NCBI RefSeq assembly: GCF_030653815.1 | Contig: NZ_JAURYQ010000037.1 | Span: 203,474-267,473, forward strand | DNA: 64,000 bases | Direction of reading: 5' to 3' | From: Rhodoferax sp. | GTDB lineage: Bacteria; Pseudomonadota; Gammaproteobacteria; Burkholderiales; Burkholderiaceae_C | In this document: piece by piece, positions 8,615 to 17,947 of the stretch | How the letters are laid out: each line of letters opens with the position of its first letter | Position numbering within the stretch: position 1 is the first letter of the stretch | Notes under the pieces: model-generated | What the model was told of the DNA's origin: nothing | Databases searched by the model: none | The model's input: the letters and a program-made list of their open reading frames with translations, nothing else | Translations under genes and position numbers: made by a program

Positions 8615-9653
8615 GCCCCCTGCCAACAGCCTGAGCCCAGGCCAGCGCGCCTGGCTGCGCTTCAAGCGCAACCGGCTGGGTTATTGGAGCCTGGTGCTTT
8701 TTTGTGTGCTGGTGGGCCTGAGTTTGATGGCCGAGCTGATCAGCAACGACCGGCCCTTGGCTGTCCGCTACCAGGGTGAAACCTATTTCCCCATGGTCAA
8801 AGACTATTCAGAGAAGACCTTTGGTGGCGACTTTGACACACCCACCGATTACCTGGATCCGTTCATTCGCGAACGACTGAGTCAGAACGGCAACTGGGCG
8901 CTGTTTGCTCCCAACCCCTATGGCGCCAAAACGCTTAACTATTTTGCCAAGGCGCCCAACCCGTCACCGCCCACAACAGACAACTGGCTGGGCACCGATG
9001 ACCGCGGCCGCGACTTGCTGGCGCAACTTGTCTATGGTTTCCGGGTCAGCGTGCTGTTCGCCCTGGCGCTGACCTTCACCGGGACGCTGCTGGGTATTCT
9101 GACTGGCGCCATCCAGGGGTTTTTTGGTGGCAAAACTGACCTGGCGTTCCAGCGTTTCATTGAAATCTGGGGTGCCATGCCCGAGTTGTACCTGCTGATC
9201 ATTTTCAGCGCGGTGTTTGCGCCCAGTCTATCCCTGCTGCTGATTTTGCTGAGCCTGTTTGGCTGGATGGGCTTGTCCGATTACGTGCGGGCCGAATTTT
9301 TGCGCAATCGCCAACTTGACTACGTGCGCGCCGCGCGCTCAATGGGCGTGAGTAACTGGCACATCATCCGGCGCCACCTGTTGCCCAACAGCATGACACC
9401 AGTGGTGACTTTTTTGCCGTTTCGCATGAGTGGCGCCATTCTGGCGCTGACCTCGCTGGACTTTCTGGGTTTGGGCGTGCCGCCCGGTACGCCGTCGCTG
9501 GGCGAGTTGTTGTCGCAAGGTAAGAACAACATCGACGCCTGGTGGATTTCGCTGGCCACTTTTGCTGTGCTGGTGGTGACCCTGCTGCTGCTCACATTCA
9601 TGGGTGACGCGCTGCGCGATGCGTTGGACCCGCGCAAGGCAGACAGCGTATGA
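8580..9653 (+). CDS. yejE: Peptide ABC transporter permease (YejE-like)
   Basis: Second permease subunit (DppC class), 357 residues. It has an N-terminal membrane span, a periplasmic segment with the NWLGTDDRGRDLLAQLVYG signature of this class, and a coupling loop near VRAARSMGVSNWHIIRRHLLP. The ATG at 8580 overlaps yejB by 35 bp. A GTG at 8598 in the same frame is an alternative start that would remove six residues. yejF begins in the stop codon (ATGA overlap). Confidence 0.88.
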   Translation: MSGWTPVSSLTKPPANSLSPGQRAWLRFKRNRLGYWSLVLFCVLVGLSLMAELISNDRPLAVRYQGETYFPMVKDYSEKTFGGDFDTPTDYLDPFIRERLSQNGNWALFAPNPYGAKTLNYFAKAPNPSPPTTDNWLGTDDRGRDLLAQLVYGFRVSVLFALALTFTGTLLGILTGAIQGFFGGKTDLAFQRFIEIWGAMPELYLLIIFSAVFAPSLSLLLILLSLFGWMGLSDYVRAEFLRNRQLDYVRAARSMGVSNWHIIRRHLLPNSMTPVVTFLPFRMSGAILALTSLDFLGLGVPPGTPSLGELLSQGKNNIDAWWISLATFAVLVVTLLLLTFMGDALRDALDPRKADSV

Positions 9654-11245
9654 CGACGATACCCTTGCTGGAGGTGCGTGACCTGTCGGTGTCGTTTGCC
9701 GGCACCGAGGTGGTGCATGGCATTGATTTCGCTATTGCGCCGGGTGAGCGGGTGGCGCTGGTGGGGGAGTCCGGTTCCGGGAAAACAGTGTCTGCCCTGA
9801 GCCTGTTGCGCCTGGTGGCCAATGCCAAGCTGGGCGGTCAGGCCTTGTTCAACGGCCAGGACTTGCTGGCGATGCCGGAGCCTGAGCTGCGTGCATTGCG
9901 CGGCCGTGACATCGCCATGATTTTTCAGGAGCCCATGACGGCGCTCAACCCGTTGATGGCGGTGGGTGACCAGATTGCCGAGGTGCTCGCCTTGAAGACG
10001 GCGCTGAGCAAAACACAAATGGCGCAAAAAGTCATCGAGTTGCTGGCGGAGACCGGCATTCCGGAGCCGGCGCGTCGTGCCCGGGCTTTCCCGCACCAAC
10101 TCAGTGGGGGCCAACGCCAGCGCGTCATGATCGCCATGGCGCTGGCTTGCCAGCCCAAGCTGTTGCTGGCCGATGAACCCACCACCGCGCTGGATGTGAG
10201 CCTGCGTGGCCAGATTCTGGAGCTGCTGGTGCGCTTGCAGCAAAGCCACGGCATGGCCGTGCTGTTGATCACCCACGACCTGAACCTGGTGCGGCGCTTT
10301 GCCGACCGCATCATCGTGATGGAAAACGGCTTGGTGGTGGAGCAGGGCCCCACCGCCGAGGTTTTTGCCAGACCGCAGCACGCCTATACCCAAGGTTTGA
10401 TTGCGAGCAAACCGGTGCGTGATGTGGTGGAGGAAGGTTCATCAAGACCCTTGATGGCGGCCAAGGGCTTGCGCGTGGTTTACCCGACCCCGCTGGCGGG
10501 TATGCGTGGCTGGTTCAAGCACGGCGAGTTTGTGGCGGTGCAGGGAGCCAGTTTTGACGTCCTGGTTGGGCAAACCCTGGGCGTCATGGGCGAATCGGGC
10601 TCAGGCAAGTCGACGCTCGCGTTGGCCGCCCTGGGGCTTTTGCCGTTTCAGGGCGAATTGAAGATTGCGGGTGACGCCTGGAGCGCCCATGCGGCGCGCA
10701 ACAAGGCCTTGCGGCGCCAGGTGCAGGTGGTGTTTCAGGACCCGTTTTCGTCCTTGTCACCGCGCATGACGGTGGAGGAAATCGTTGGGGAGGGTCTCGG
10801 GGTGCATGCGCCCGCGCTTTCCAGGCATGAGCGCCAGCAGCTGGTGATGGCGGCCCTGCGCGATGTCGGGCTGGGCACGGCTGACGATGCCGCCATGCTG
10901 CAGACTTTGCAGCGTTATCCTCATGAGTTTTCGGGTGGCCAGCGTCAGCGGCTGGCGATTGCGCGGGCCTTGATCATCCAGCCCGACATGCTGGTGCTTG
11001 ACGAGCCGACCAGTGCGCTGGACGTGACGGTGCAAAAACAGGTGCTGCAGTTGCTGCAGAAGTTGCAGCGCGAACGCGGTTTGAGCTACCTGCTGATCAC
11101 CCACGATGTGGACGTGATCCGGGCCATGGCGCATGCGGTGCTGGTGATGAAGGACGGCGCCGTGGTCGAGTCGGGTCCGGTGGACCAGGTGCTGGCGCAG
11201 CCGCAGCACGAGTACACCCGGATTTTGGTCAGCGCTGCTGGGTAA
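9650..11245 (+). CDS. yejF: Peptide ABC transporter ATP-binding protein with two ATPase domains (YejF-like)
   Basis: A tandem ATPase that powers the peptide importer. The 531-residue protein has two complete ABC domains: Walker A GESGSGKT and signature LSGGQRQR in the first, and Walker A GESGSGKST and signature FSGGQRQR in the second, each followed by a Walker B with DEPT. The duplicated layout is characteristic of YejF. It overlaps yejE by 4 bp and closes the operon; the promoter region of rimP starts just after its stop codon. Confidence 0.92.
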   Translation: MTTIPLLEVRDLSVSFAGTEVVHGIDFAIAPGERVALVGESGSGKTVSALSLLRLVANAKLGGQALFNGQDLLAMPEPELRALRGRDIAMIFQEPMTALNPLMAVGDQIAEVLALKTALSKTQMAQKVIELLAETGIPEPARRARAFPHQLSGGQRQRVMIAMALACQPKLLLADEPTTALDVSLRGQILELLVRLQQSHGMAVLLITHDLNLVRRFADRIIVMENGLVVEQGPTAEVFARPQHAYTQGLIASKPVRDVVEEGSSRPLMAAKGLRVVYPTPLAGMRGWFKHGEFVAVQGASFDVLVGQTLGVMGESGSGKSTLALAALGLLPFQGELKIAGDAWSAHAARNKALRRQVQVVFQDPFSSLSPRMTVEEIVGEGLGVHAPALSRHERQQLVMAALRDVGLGTADDAAMLQTLQRYPHEFSGGQRQRLAIARALIIQPDMLVLDEPTSALDVTVQKQVLQLLQKLQRERGLSYLLITHDVDVIRAMAHAVLVMKDGAVVESGPVDQVLAQPQHEYTRILVSAAG

Positions 11246-11249
11246 ATCC

Positions 11250-11289
11250 TTGAAAATCAAGGGCTTTCCCTTATATTTTCAGATATAAT
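11250..11289 (+). promoter_or_regulatory. Candidate promoter for the rimP-nusA-infB operon
   Basis: TTGAAA at 11250-11255 is followed after 16 bp by TATATT at 11272-11277, a good sigma-70 pair. A perfect TATAAT at 11284-11289 is a second -10 candidate without a good -35. Both lie between the yejF stop and the terminator hairpin at 11305, so a transcript from either must pass that hairpin to reach rimP. Confidence 0.55.
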
Positions 11290-11304
11290 CCTGCCTTCAC
11301 GACC

Positions 11305-11336
11305 AAACGGGCGAGTCACTTCCGCCCGTTTTTTTT
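11305..11336 (+). terminator. Strong terminator / likely attenuator in the rimP leader
   Basis: Stem AAACGGGCG / CGCCCGTTT with a 9-nt loop, followed by eight T. Flanking GACC (11301) and GGTC (11337) extend the complementarity, so an alternative longer fold is possible. It sits 15-20 nt after the predicted start site and about 40 nt before rimP. It could end read-through from the yej operon, or attenuate the rimP operon itself. Confidence 0.7.
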
Positions 11337-11376
11337 GGTCGATTGTTTTTGACAAAGTGAGTAATTTGGGGTTTTG

Positions 11377-12015
11377 GTGGCGCTAAAAGACATTGTTGAG
11401 CAAACGGTAGCTGGCTTGGGCTATGACCTGGTGGAGATTGATCGCTCCGCCGGTGGCTTGCTGCGCATCACCATTGACTTGCCTTGGTCGCCCCCTGTTC
11501 TTGATGGGGTGCAAGCTGCCCCGGTGGATCAATTTGTCACGGTGGAAGATTGCGAAAAAGTCACGCGCCAGCTGCAATACGCGCTGGAAGTCGATGAGGT
11601 GGATTACAAGCGTCTTGAGGTGTCATCGCCTGGCATTGATCGCCCGTTGCGCCATGACCAGGACTTTGAGCGTTTTGTCGGTCATGTGGTCGATGTCACG
11701 CTCAAGATGCCTTTGGGTAGCGCGGCGGCGGGGCAAGTCAGCCCGACCCGCAAGAAATTTCGTGGTGTGCTGGAGCGGGTTGAGGCTGCGGCCGATGCGT
11801 CGCCCCAGGCTGAGCGCCCTTGGCAAATTGTTTGGCGCGATGAGCCGGTGACCAAGCCGGGTCAGAAAATCAGTAAAAAAAGGCCGCCTGCGCCGACGCA
11901 GGCACTGGGTTTTGTGTTGAGCGAGTTGAAAGAGGCGCGCTTGGCACCCATTGTGAGTTTCAAGGGTCGCGCGCAAGCGCCTGACCTTGAGCCACAAGCA
12001 TCAGATTTGAATTGA
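11377..12015 (+). CDS. rimP: Ribosome maturation factor RimP
   Basis: RimP assists assembly of the 30S ribosomal subunit. The N-terminal domain is recognisable by [12 protein letters not shown] near the start and by [10 protein letters not shown] in the middle. The protein is about 212 residues, a little long because of a Lys/Pro-rich stretch before the C-terminal SH3-like part, as in many Betaproteobacteria. I prefer GTG at 11377, five bases after a GGGG ribosome-site core, over the TTG one codon upstream. It leads the rimP-nusA-infB operon and nusA follows closely. Confidence 0.93.
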   Translation: MALKDIVEQTVAGLGYDLVEIDRSAGGLLRITIDLPWSPPVLDGVQAAPVDQFVTVEDCEKVTRQLQYALEVDEVDYKRLEVSSPGIDRPLRHDQDFERFVGHVVDVTLKMPLGSAAAGQVSPTRKKFRGVLERVEAAADASPQAERPWQIVWRDEPVTKPGQKISKKRPPAPTQALGFVLSELKEARLAPIVSFKGRAQAPDLEPQASDLN

Positions 12016-12032
12016 AACAGGAGAGACATGGC

Positions 12033-13529
12033 ATGAATCGCGAAATGTTAATGTTGGTTGACGCCATCTCACGCGAGAAAAACGTGGAGCGTGATGTTGT
12101 TTTTGGCGCCGTGGAAGCGGCTTTGGCGCAAGCCACCAAAAAACTTTACTCGGGTGAAGTTGATATCCGTGTTGCGCTCGACCGCGACACCGGCAACTAC
12201 GAGACCTTCCGTCGCTGGCATGTGGTGCCCGATGAAGCCGGTCTGCAGTTGCCTGACCAGGAAATTCTTTTGTTTGAAGCCAAAGAACAGATTTCCGACA
12301 TCGAGGTTGACGAGTACATCGAGGAAACCATCGAGTCCTTGCCGATTGGCCGCATTGGTGCCATGGCGGCCAAACAGGTCATCCTGCAAAAGATTCGTGA
12401 TGCCGAGCGTGAAATGTTGCTCAACGACTTCATGTCGCGCGGCGACAAGATTTTTGTCGGCACCGTCAAGCGCATGGACAAGGGTGATCTGATTGTCGAG
12501 TCGGGTCGGGTTGAAGGCCGTCTGCGCCGCAACGAGATGATCCCCAAGGAAAATTTCCGCACCGGCGACCGCGTGCGCGCCATGATCATGGAAGTCGACT
12601 TGACCCTGCGTGGTGCGCCCATCGTGTTGTCGCGCTCGGCCCCTGAGTTCATGAAGGAACTGTTTCGCAATGAAGTTCCCGAGATCGAGCAGGGCCTGCT
12701 CGAAATCAAGTCCTGCGCCCGTGACGCTGGCTCACGCGCCAAGATTGCCGTCCTGTCGCATGACAAGCGGATCGACCCCATCGGCACCTGTGTCGGTGTG
12801 CGCGGCACGCGTGTCAACGCCGTCACCACCGAACTCGCTGGCGAGCGTGTGGACATTGTGTTGTGGAGCGAAGACCCGGCGCAATTTGTCATCGGTGCGC
12901 TGGCGCCGGCCAATGTCAGCAGCATCGTGGTGGATGAAGAGCGCCATGCCATGGATGTGGTGGTGGACGAGGAAAATCTGGCCATCGCCATTGGTCGCGG
13001 CGGTCAAAATGTGCGTCTGGCGGCCGAGCTGACCGGTTGGAAAATCAACATCCTCGATGCTGCGGAATCCGCTGAAAAGCAGGCCAGCGAAGTTGATGAG
13101 AGCCGCCGCTTGTTCATGGAAAAGCTTGACGTGGACGAGGAAATCGCCGATTTGCTGATTGCCGAGGGCTTTACCAGCCTGGAGCAGGTGGCTTATGTAC
13201 CGCTTGAAGAAATGCTCGAAATCGAGAGCTTTGACGAAGACACCGTGAGCGAACTGCGTACCCGCGCCAAAGACGCCTTGTTGACGATGGAGATCGCCAT
13301 TGAGGAAAATGTGGGTGGCGTGGCGACGGAGCTGCGTGATCTGGAAGGCATGACGACCGAGTTGATCGCCAAGCTGGCGGACAACGGCGTCCATGTGCTG
13401 GATGACCTGGCCGACCTGGCGGTGGATGAGCTCACCGACATCACCGGTCAATCTGCTGACGAGGCCACGGCCTTGATCATGAAGGCCCGTGAACATTGGT
13501 TCGCCAATGACGCACCTTCCAAAGAGTGA
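12033..13529 (+). CDS. nusA: Transcription termination/antitermination protein NusA
   Basis: NusA binds RNA polymerase and nascent RNA and modulates pausing, termination and antitermination. The 498-residue protein has the N-terminal polymerase-binding domain, an S1 domain, two KH domains ([12 protein letters not shown] and [13 protein letters not shown]), and two C-terminal acidic repeats typical of the E. coli-type protein. The ATG at 12033 follows an AGGAG site; a frame extension seven codons upstream overlaps rimP and is not needed. NusA is known to act at its own operon leader in E. coli, which gives meaning to the hairpin at 11305. Confidence 0.97.
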   Translation: MNREMLMLVDAISREKNVERDVVFGAVEAALAQATKKLYSGEVDIRVALDRDTGNYETFRRWHVVPDEAGLQLPDQEILLFEAKEQISDIEVDEYIEETIESLPIGRIGAMAAKQVILQKIRDAEREMLLNDFMSRGDKIFVGTVKRMDKGDLIVESGRVEGRLRRNEMIPKENFRTGDRVRAMIMEVDLTLRGAPIVLSRSAPEFMKELFRNEVPEIEQGLLEIKSCARDAGSRAKIAVLSHDKRIDPIGTCVGVRGTRVNAVTTELAGERVDIVLWSEDPAQFVIGALAPANVSSIVVDEERHAMDVVVDEENLAIAIGRGGQNVRLAAELTGWKINILDAAESAEKQASEVDESRRLFMEKLDVDEEIADLLIAEGFTSLEQVAYVPLEEMLEIESFDEDTVSELRTRAKDALLTMEIAIEENVGGVATELRDLEGMTTELIAKLADNGVHVLDDLADLAVDELTDITGQSADEATALIMKAREHWFANDAPSKE

Positions 13530-13606
13530 AAATCATGAATTCAAAGTTGAAGTAAAGACCTTGACCGCCTGCGGGCACCAAGTCTGAACTAAAGGTTACC
13601 TAAAAA

Positions 13607-16537
13607 ATGTCCAGTATGACCGTTGCCGAGTTTGCTAACGAACTCAAGAAATCCCCCGACACATTGCTTGAGCAATTGAAGTCGGCAGGTGTTGCCAAAT
13701 CGGCCGCATCTGACAGGCTCACAGAGTCTGACAAGCAGCACCTGTTGAGTTATCTGCAGCTCAGCCACGGTACCAATACGGGCGAGCGCAAAAAGATCAC
13801 GCTGGTCAAAAAATCGACCACCGAGATCAAGCAGGCCGATGCCACCGGCAAGGCGCGCACCATTCAGGTGGAAGTGCGCAAGAAGCGCACCTTTGTGCGT
13901 CGCGATGACGGCATGGAAGCCAGCCCGAGCGCTGCACAGGAAGAAAGTGCCGAGCAAGAAGCGCAGCATGCGGCCACGCTGCAAATTGACCACGCCGAAT
14001 TGGCCCGGCGCGAAGAAGAAGCCCGTCGTCAAGCCGAGTTGATCCGTCGCCAGGAAGAGGAATTGGCCGAGCGCCGCCGTCAACGCGAGGCACAGGAAGC
14101 TGCTGCGCGCGAGGCTGCAGAACATGCCGCCGTTGCTGCTGCTGCCGAACGTGCACTGGCGCAACAGCAAGCTGCAAAAGCTTCGCCGGTGGCGACCGTT
14201 GATGACGGCGCTGCGCAAGCCGGCAAGGAAGCTGCCGCAGCGCAGGCTGAGGCCAGCAAGCTCGCGCAGCAACAAGCGCAGCTGCAAGCTCAGGAAAAGG
14301 CCGCACTGGATTCCAAAAAATTGAAGGACGAGGAACAGGCCCGCGCGCTCGATTTGAACGCACGTCGCCAAAAAGCCGAGTCCGAAGCCGCTGCCATCCG
14401 CTTGATGATGTCGCAGCCAGGCAAAAAATTACCACCCAAGAAGGAAGAGCCCAAGCCGGTGGCCAAGCCCGCCGAGGCCGCCAAAGCCGGTCTCAAAGGC
14501 ACTTTGCACAAACCCGCGGGTAGCCCCGCCGGTGCCAAGCCGGCCGCACCCGGCGCTCCTGCCGCTGGCGCGGCCGCCGGTGCGGGCAAGGAAGTCAAAT
14601 CGGCCAAGCTTTCCAGCAGCTGGGCGGGTGACCCGGCCAAGAAAAAAGGCATTCCCACCCGTGGTGACACCGGTGCGGGCGCCGGTCGCGGTGGCAATTG
14701 GCGCGGTGGGCCACGTGGCCGTCGCGGCAGCAATGACCGCGGTCACGACGATCACCACCAGGCTGCGCCGGTCGAGGTGCGGGTGCTCGAAGTGCACGTG
14801 CCGGAAACCATCACGGTGGCCGAATTGGCCCACAAGATGGCTGTCAAGGCCTCTGAAGTGATCAAACACCTGATGAAGCTGGGCCAGATGGTCACCATCA
14901 ACCAGCCGCTGGACCAGGACACGGCCATGATTCTGGTGGAAGAAATGGGGCACAAGGCCATTGTGGCGGCGCTCGACGACCCGGAAGCGTTTACCGACAT
15001 TGAGGTGTCGCAGCAGCAGGCCGAGTCCCTGTCACGCGCGCCTGTCGTGACCGTGATGGGTCACGTCGACCACGGCAAGACCTCCTTGCTGGATTACATT
15101 CGCCGCACCAAGGTGGCGTCGGGTGAGGCCGGCGGCATTACCCAGCACATTGGTGCCTACCACGTGGAAACGCCGCGCGGTGTGGTGTCTTTCCTCGATA
15201 CCCCGGGCCACGAAGCGTTTACCGCCATGCGCGCCCGTGGTGCGCAGGCCACCGACATCGTGATTCTGGTGGTGGCCGCCGACGACGGTGTCATGCCACA
15301 AACCAAGGAAGCCATCAAACACGCCAAGGCGGCCGGGGTGCCGATTGTGGTGGCGATCACCAAGGTCGACAAGCCCGACGCCAACCCTGAGCGCGTCAAG
15401 AATGAGCTGGTGGTGGAAGACGTGATTCCTGAAGACTTCGGCGGTAGTTCGCCATTCGTTTCGGTGTCGGCCAAGACTGGCCAGGGCATTGACGAATTGC
15501 TCGAGCAAGTGCTGTTGCAAGCCGAAGTGCTGGAACTCAAGGCCCCGGTGGATGCCATGGCCAAGGGCCTGGTCATCGAGGCCCGGCTCGACAAGGGCCG
15601 CGGCCCGGTCGCCACCGTGCTGGTGCAGTCGGGTACCCTGAAAACCGGCGACGTGGTGCTGGCCGGTCAAACCTTTGGCCGCGTGCGCGCCATGCTCGAT
15701 GAAAACGGCAAACCCGTCAAAACGGCGGGTCCGTCGATCCCGGTTGAAATCCAGGGCCTCACCGAAGTGCCGCAGGCCGGCGATGAATTCATGGTGCTCT
15801 CGGATGAGCGTCGGGCCCGCGAAATCGCCACTTACCGTGCCGGCAAATTCCGTCACACCAAGCTGGCCAAACAGCAGGCGTCCAAGCTCGAGAACATGTT
15901 CACCGACATGACGGCGGGCGAAGTCAAGATGGTGCCCATCATCGTCAAGGCCGACGTCCAGGGTTCGCAGGAAGCCTTGTCGCAGTCCCTGCTCAAGCTC
16001 TCGACCGACGAGGTCAAGGTGCAACTGGTGTACGCCGCAGTGGGTGCCATCAGCGAGTCCGATGTCAACCTGGCTATTGCCTCCAAGGCCGTCATCATCG
16101 GCTTCAACACCCGGGCTGATGCCGGTGCGCGCAAGCTGGCCGAGAACAACGGCGTTGACATTCGTTACTACGACATCATTTATGACGCTGTCGACGAACT
16201 CAAGCTGGCCATGTCGGGCATGCTGACGCCAGACAAGAAGGAAGAAGTCATTGGTACCGCCGAGATTCGCCAGATTTTCAAGGTCTCCAAGATCGGTTCC
16301 ATTGCGGGCTGTATGGTCACCGCCGGTGTGGTGCGTCGCAGCGCGCGCTTGCGTCTGCTGCGCCAGAACATGGTGATCATGACCGGCGAACTCGAATCGC
16401 TCAAGCGCTTCAAGGACGACGCCAAGGAAGTGCGCGAAGGCTTCGATTGCGGCTTGAATATCAAGAACTACAACGACATCCAAGAGGGTGACGTGCTGGA
16501 GTTCTTCGAGATCCGCGAAGTGGCGCGTACGCTGTAA
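13607..16537 (+). CDS. infB: Translation initiation factor IF-2
   Basis: IF-2 is the GTPase that places initiator tRNA on the ribosome. The 976-residue protein begins with the small IF2_N domain ([12 protein letters not shown]), then a long Ala/Lys/Glu-rich coiled linker and a Gly/Arg-rich patch, a second IF2_N domain, and the G domain with GHVDHGKT at 485-492. DTPGHEAF and the NKxD-equivalent TKVDKP follow, then domains II-IV. A start three codons later (ATG at 13616) is possible. The linker is low-complexity and produces long shadow frames on both strands. Confidence 0.97.
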   Translation: MSSMTVAEFANELKKSPDTLLEQLKSAGVAKSAASDRLTESDKQHLLSYLQLSHGTNTGERKKITLVKKSTTEIKQADATGKARTIQVEVRKKRTFVRRDDGMEASPSAAQEESAEQEAQHAATLQIDHAELARREEEARRQAELIRRQEEELAERRRQREAQEAAAREAAEHAAVAAAAERALAQQQAAKASPVATVDDGAAQAGKEAAAAQAEASKLAQQQAQLQAQEKAALDSKKLKDEEQARALDLNARRQKAESEAAAIRLMMSQPGKKLPPKKEEPKPVAKPAEAAKAGLKGTLHKPAGSPAGAKPAAPGAPAAGAAAGAGKEVKSAKLSSSWAGDPAKKKGIPTRGDTGAGAGRGGNWRGGPRGRRGSNDRGHDDHHQAAPVEVRVLEVHVPETITVAELAHKMAVKASEVIKHLMKLGQMVTINQPLDQDTAMILVEEMGHKAIVAALDDPEAFTDIEVSQQQAESLSRAPVVTVMGHVDHGKTSLLDYIRRTKVASGEAGGITQHIGAYHVETPRGVVSFLDTPGHEAFTAMRARGAQATDIVILVVAADDGVMPQTKEAIKHAKAAGVPIVVAITKVDKPDANPERVKNELVVEDVIPEDFGGSSPFVSVSAKTGQGIDELLEQVLLQAEVLELKAPVDAMAKGLVIEARLDKGRGPVATVLVQSGTLKTGDVVLAGQTFGRVRAMLDENGKPVKTAGPSIPVEIQGLTEVPQAGDEFMVLSDERRAREIATYRAGKFRHTKLAKQQASKLENMFTDMTAGEVKMVPIIVKADVQGSQEALSQSLLKLSTDEVKVQLVYAAVGAISESDVNLAIASKAVIIGFNTRADAGARKLAENNGVDIRYYDIIYDAVDELKLAMSGMLTPDKKEEVIGTAEIRQIFKVSKIGSIAGCMVTAGVVRRSARLRLLRQNMVIMTGELESLKRFKDDAKEVREGFDCGLNIKNYNDIQEGDVLEFFEIREVARTL

Positions 16538-16554
16538 ACAATTGGGCCTGACCT

Positions 16555-16923
16555 GTGCATAAAAAATCTGCCACGCCCAACCGCGCCTTCAAGGTCGCCG
16601 ATCAGATCCAGCGTGATCTGACCGAACTGATTGCGCGCGAGCTGAAAGATCCGCGTGTCGGCATGGTCACCATCCAGGGGGTCGAGGTGACGCCCGACTA
16701 CGCCCATGCCAAGGTGTTTTTCAGCCTGCTGGCCGGTGACGTGAAAGCTTGCACCGAGGGCTTGAACCAGGCGGCAGGTTTCTTGCGCGCCGGACTGTTC
16801 AAGCGCCTGCACATCCACACCGTGCCGACCCTGCATTTTGTTTTTGACCAGACTCCTGAACGTGCTGCCGACATGAACGCGCTGATTGCGCGCGCCGTCG
16901 CCTCGCGGGCCAAGGAAGATTGA
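16555..16923 (+). CDS. rbfA: Ribosome-binding factor A
   Basis: RbfA is a single-KH-domain protein that helps mature the 5' end of 16S rRNA and is needed for cold growth in E. coli. The 122-residue product has the family's [14 protein letters not shown] start (here [14 protein letters not shown]), the [10 protein letters not shown] strand and a C-terminal [11 protein letters not shown] segment. It starts with GTG at 16555, 17 bp after infB, and truB follows after 4 bp. Confidence 0.95.
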   Translation: MHKKSATPNRAFKVADQIQRDLTELIARELKDPRVGMVTIQGVEVTPDYAHAKVFFSLLAGDVKACTEGLNQAAGFLRAGLFKRLHIHTVPTLHFVFDQTPERAADMNALIARAVASRAKED

Positions 16924-16927
16924 TTAG

Positions 16928-17929
16928 ATGAATGCGCCACGGGTACGGGTTGCCAGGCGCCCCGTGCATGGGGTGCTGTTGCTGGACAAGCCATTGGGCT
17001 GGTCGAGCAATGATGCGCTGCAAAAGGTGAAATGGCTCTTGCGTGCCGAAAAAGCGGGCCACACCGGCACGTTGGACCCGCTGGCCACAGGGGTGCTGCC
17101 ACTGTGTTTTGGGGCGGCCACCAAGTTCAGCCAGTTGCAGCTGGATGCCGATAAAACCTATGAAGCGACCTTGTGTCTGGGTGTCAAGACCAGCACGGCG
17201 GATGCCGAGGGTGAGGTCATTGAAACCCGGCCCGTGGCGGTGGGCGCTGCCGATGTGGCGCGGGTGCAGGCGCAGTTCACTGGCAAGATTCGCCAGTTGC
17301 CGCCCATGCATAGCGCCTTGAAGAAAGATGGCAAGGCGCTGTACGAATATGCGCGTGCCGGGATTGAAGTGGAACGGGCCTCGCGCGAGGTGCAGATTTT
17401 TGAATTGCAGCTGACATGGGTGACCACCGAGGCGCTGCCGCCGGTCATCAAGTTGGTGGCCAAGTGCAGCAAGGGCACCTACATCCGCACGCTGGGCGAG
17501 GATATTGGTGAGGCGCTGGGTTGCGGAGCACATTTGAGTGCGCTGCGACGCATTGGCACCGGCGGTTTTGATGTGGCGCAGTGTGTCACGCTGGAAGCCC
17601 TGGAGGCCATGACCGAAGTGCAACGTCTGGCGTGTTTGTTGCCGGTGGACAGTTTGTTAGGTGATCACGCGGTGGTCACACTCGACGCGGACAATGCCGG
17701 GCGCTTCCTGTCGGGCTTGCGCCGTCGGGGCGATTGGCCTGATGCGGCGCAGGTGGCGGTGTACGCCAGCGAAGATGCCATGCTGCTGGGTGCGGCCCGC
17801 GTGGTGGCAGGTGAATTGATTCCCGGGCGGCTGCTCAGCCCGATTGAAATTGAACAGATGAGAAGTGTTAAACCGAATGTGACAGATGCCGGGACAGAAA
17901 TGAGCGCAGGGTGCGCTGTCCTGAACTAA
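16928..17929 (+). CDS. truB: tRNA pseudouridine(55) synthase TruB
   Basis: TruB makes pseudouridine 55 in the T loop of tRNAs. The 333-residue protein has GVLLLDKPLGWSSN near the N-terminus and the catalytic Asp in GHTGTLDPLATGVL, with KTYEATLCLG and CSKGTYIRTL motifs further on. It lies in the conserved infB-rbfA-truB order, and typA follows after 18 bp. Confidence 0.96.
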   Translation: MNAPRVRVARRPVHGVLLLDKPLGWSSNDALQKVKWLLRAEKAGHTGTLDPLATGVLPLCFGAATKFSQLQLDADKTYEATLCLGVKTSTADAEGEVIETRPVAVGAADVARVQAQFTGKIRQLPPMHSALKKDGKALYEYARAGIEVERASREVQIFELQLTWVTTEALPPVIKLVAKCSKGTYIRTLGEDIGEALGCGAHLSALRRIGTGGFDVAQCVTLEALEAMTEVQRLACLLPVDSLLGDHAVVTLDADNAGRFLSGLRRRGDWPDAAQVAVYASEDAMLLGAARVVAGELIPGRLLSPIEIEQMRSVKPNVTDAGTEMSAGCAVLN

Positions 17930-17947
17930 TTTAAGAGAAAGTGAACC

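Noticed and set aside
15032..16483. Minus-strand frame opposite infB (483 codons)
   Set aside because: Low-complexity shadow of the IF-2 G domain, no ribosome site or domain.
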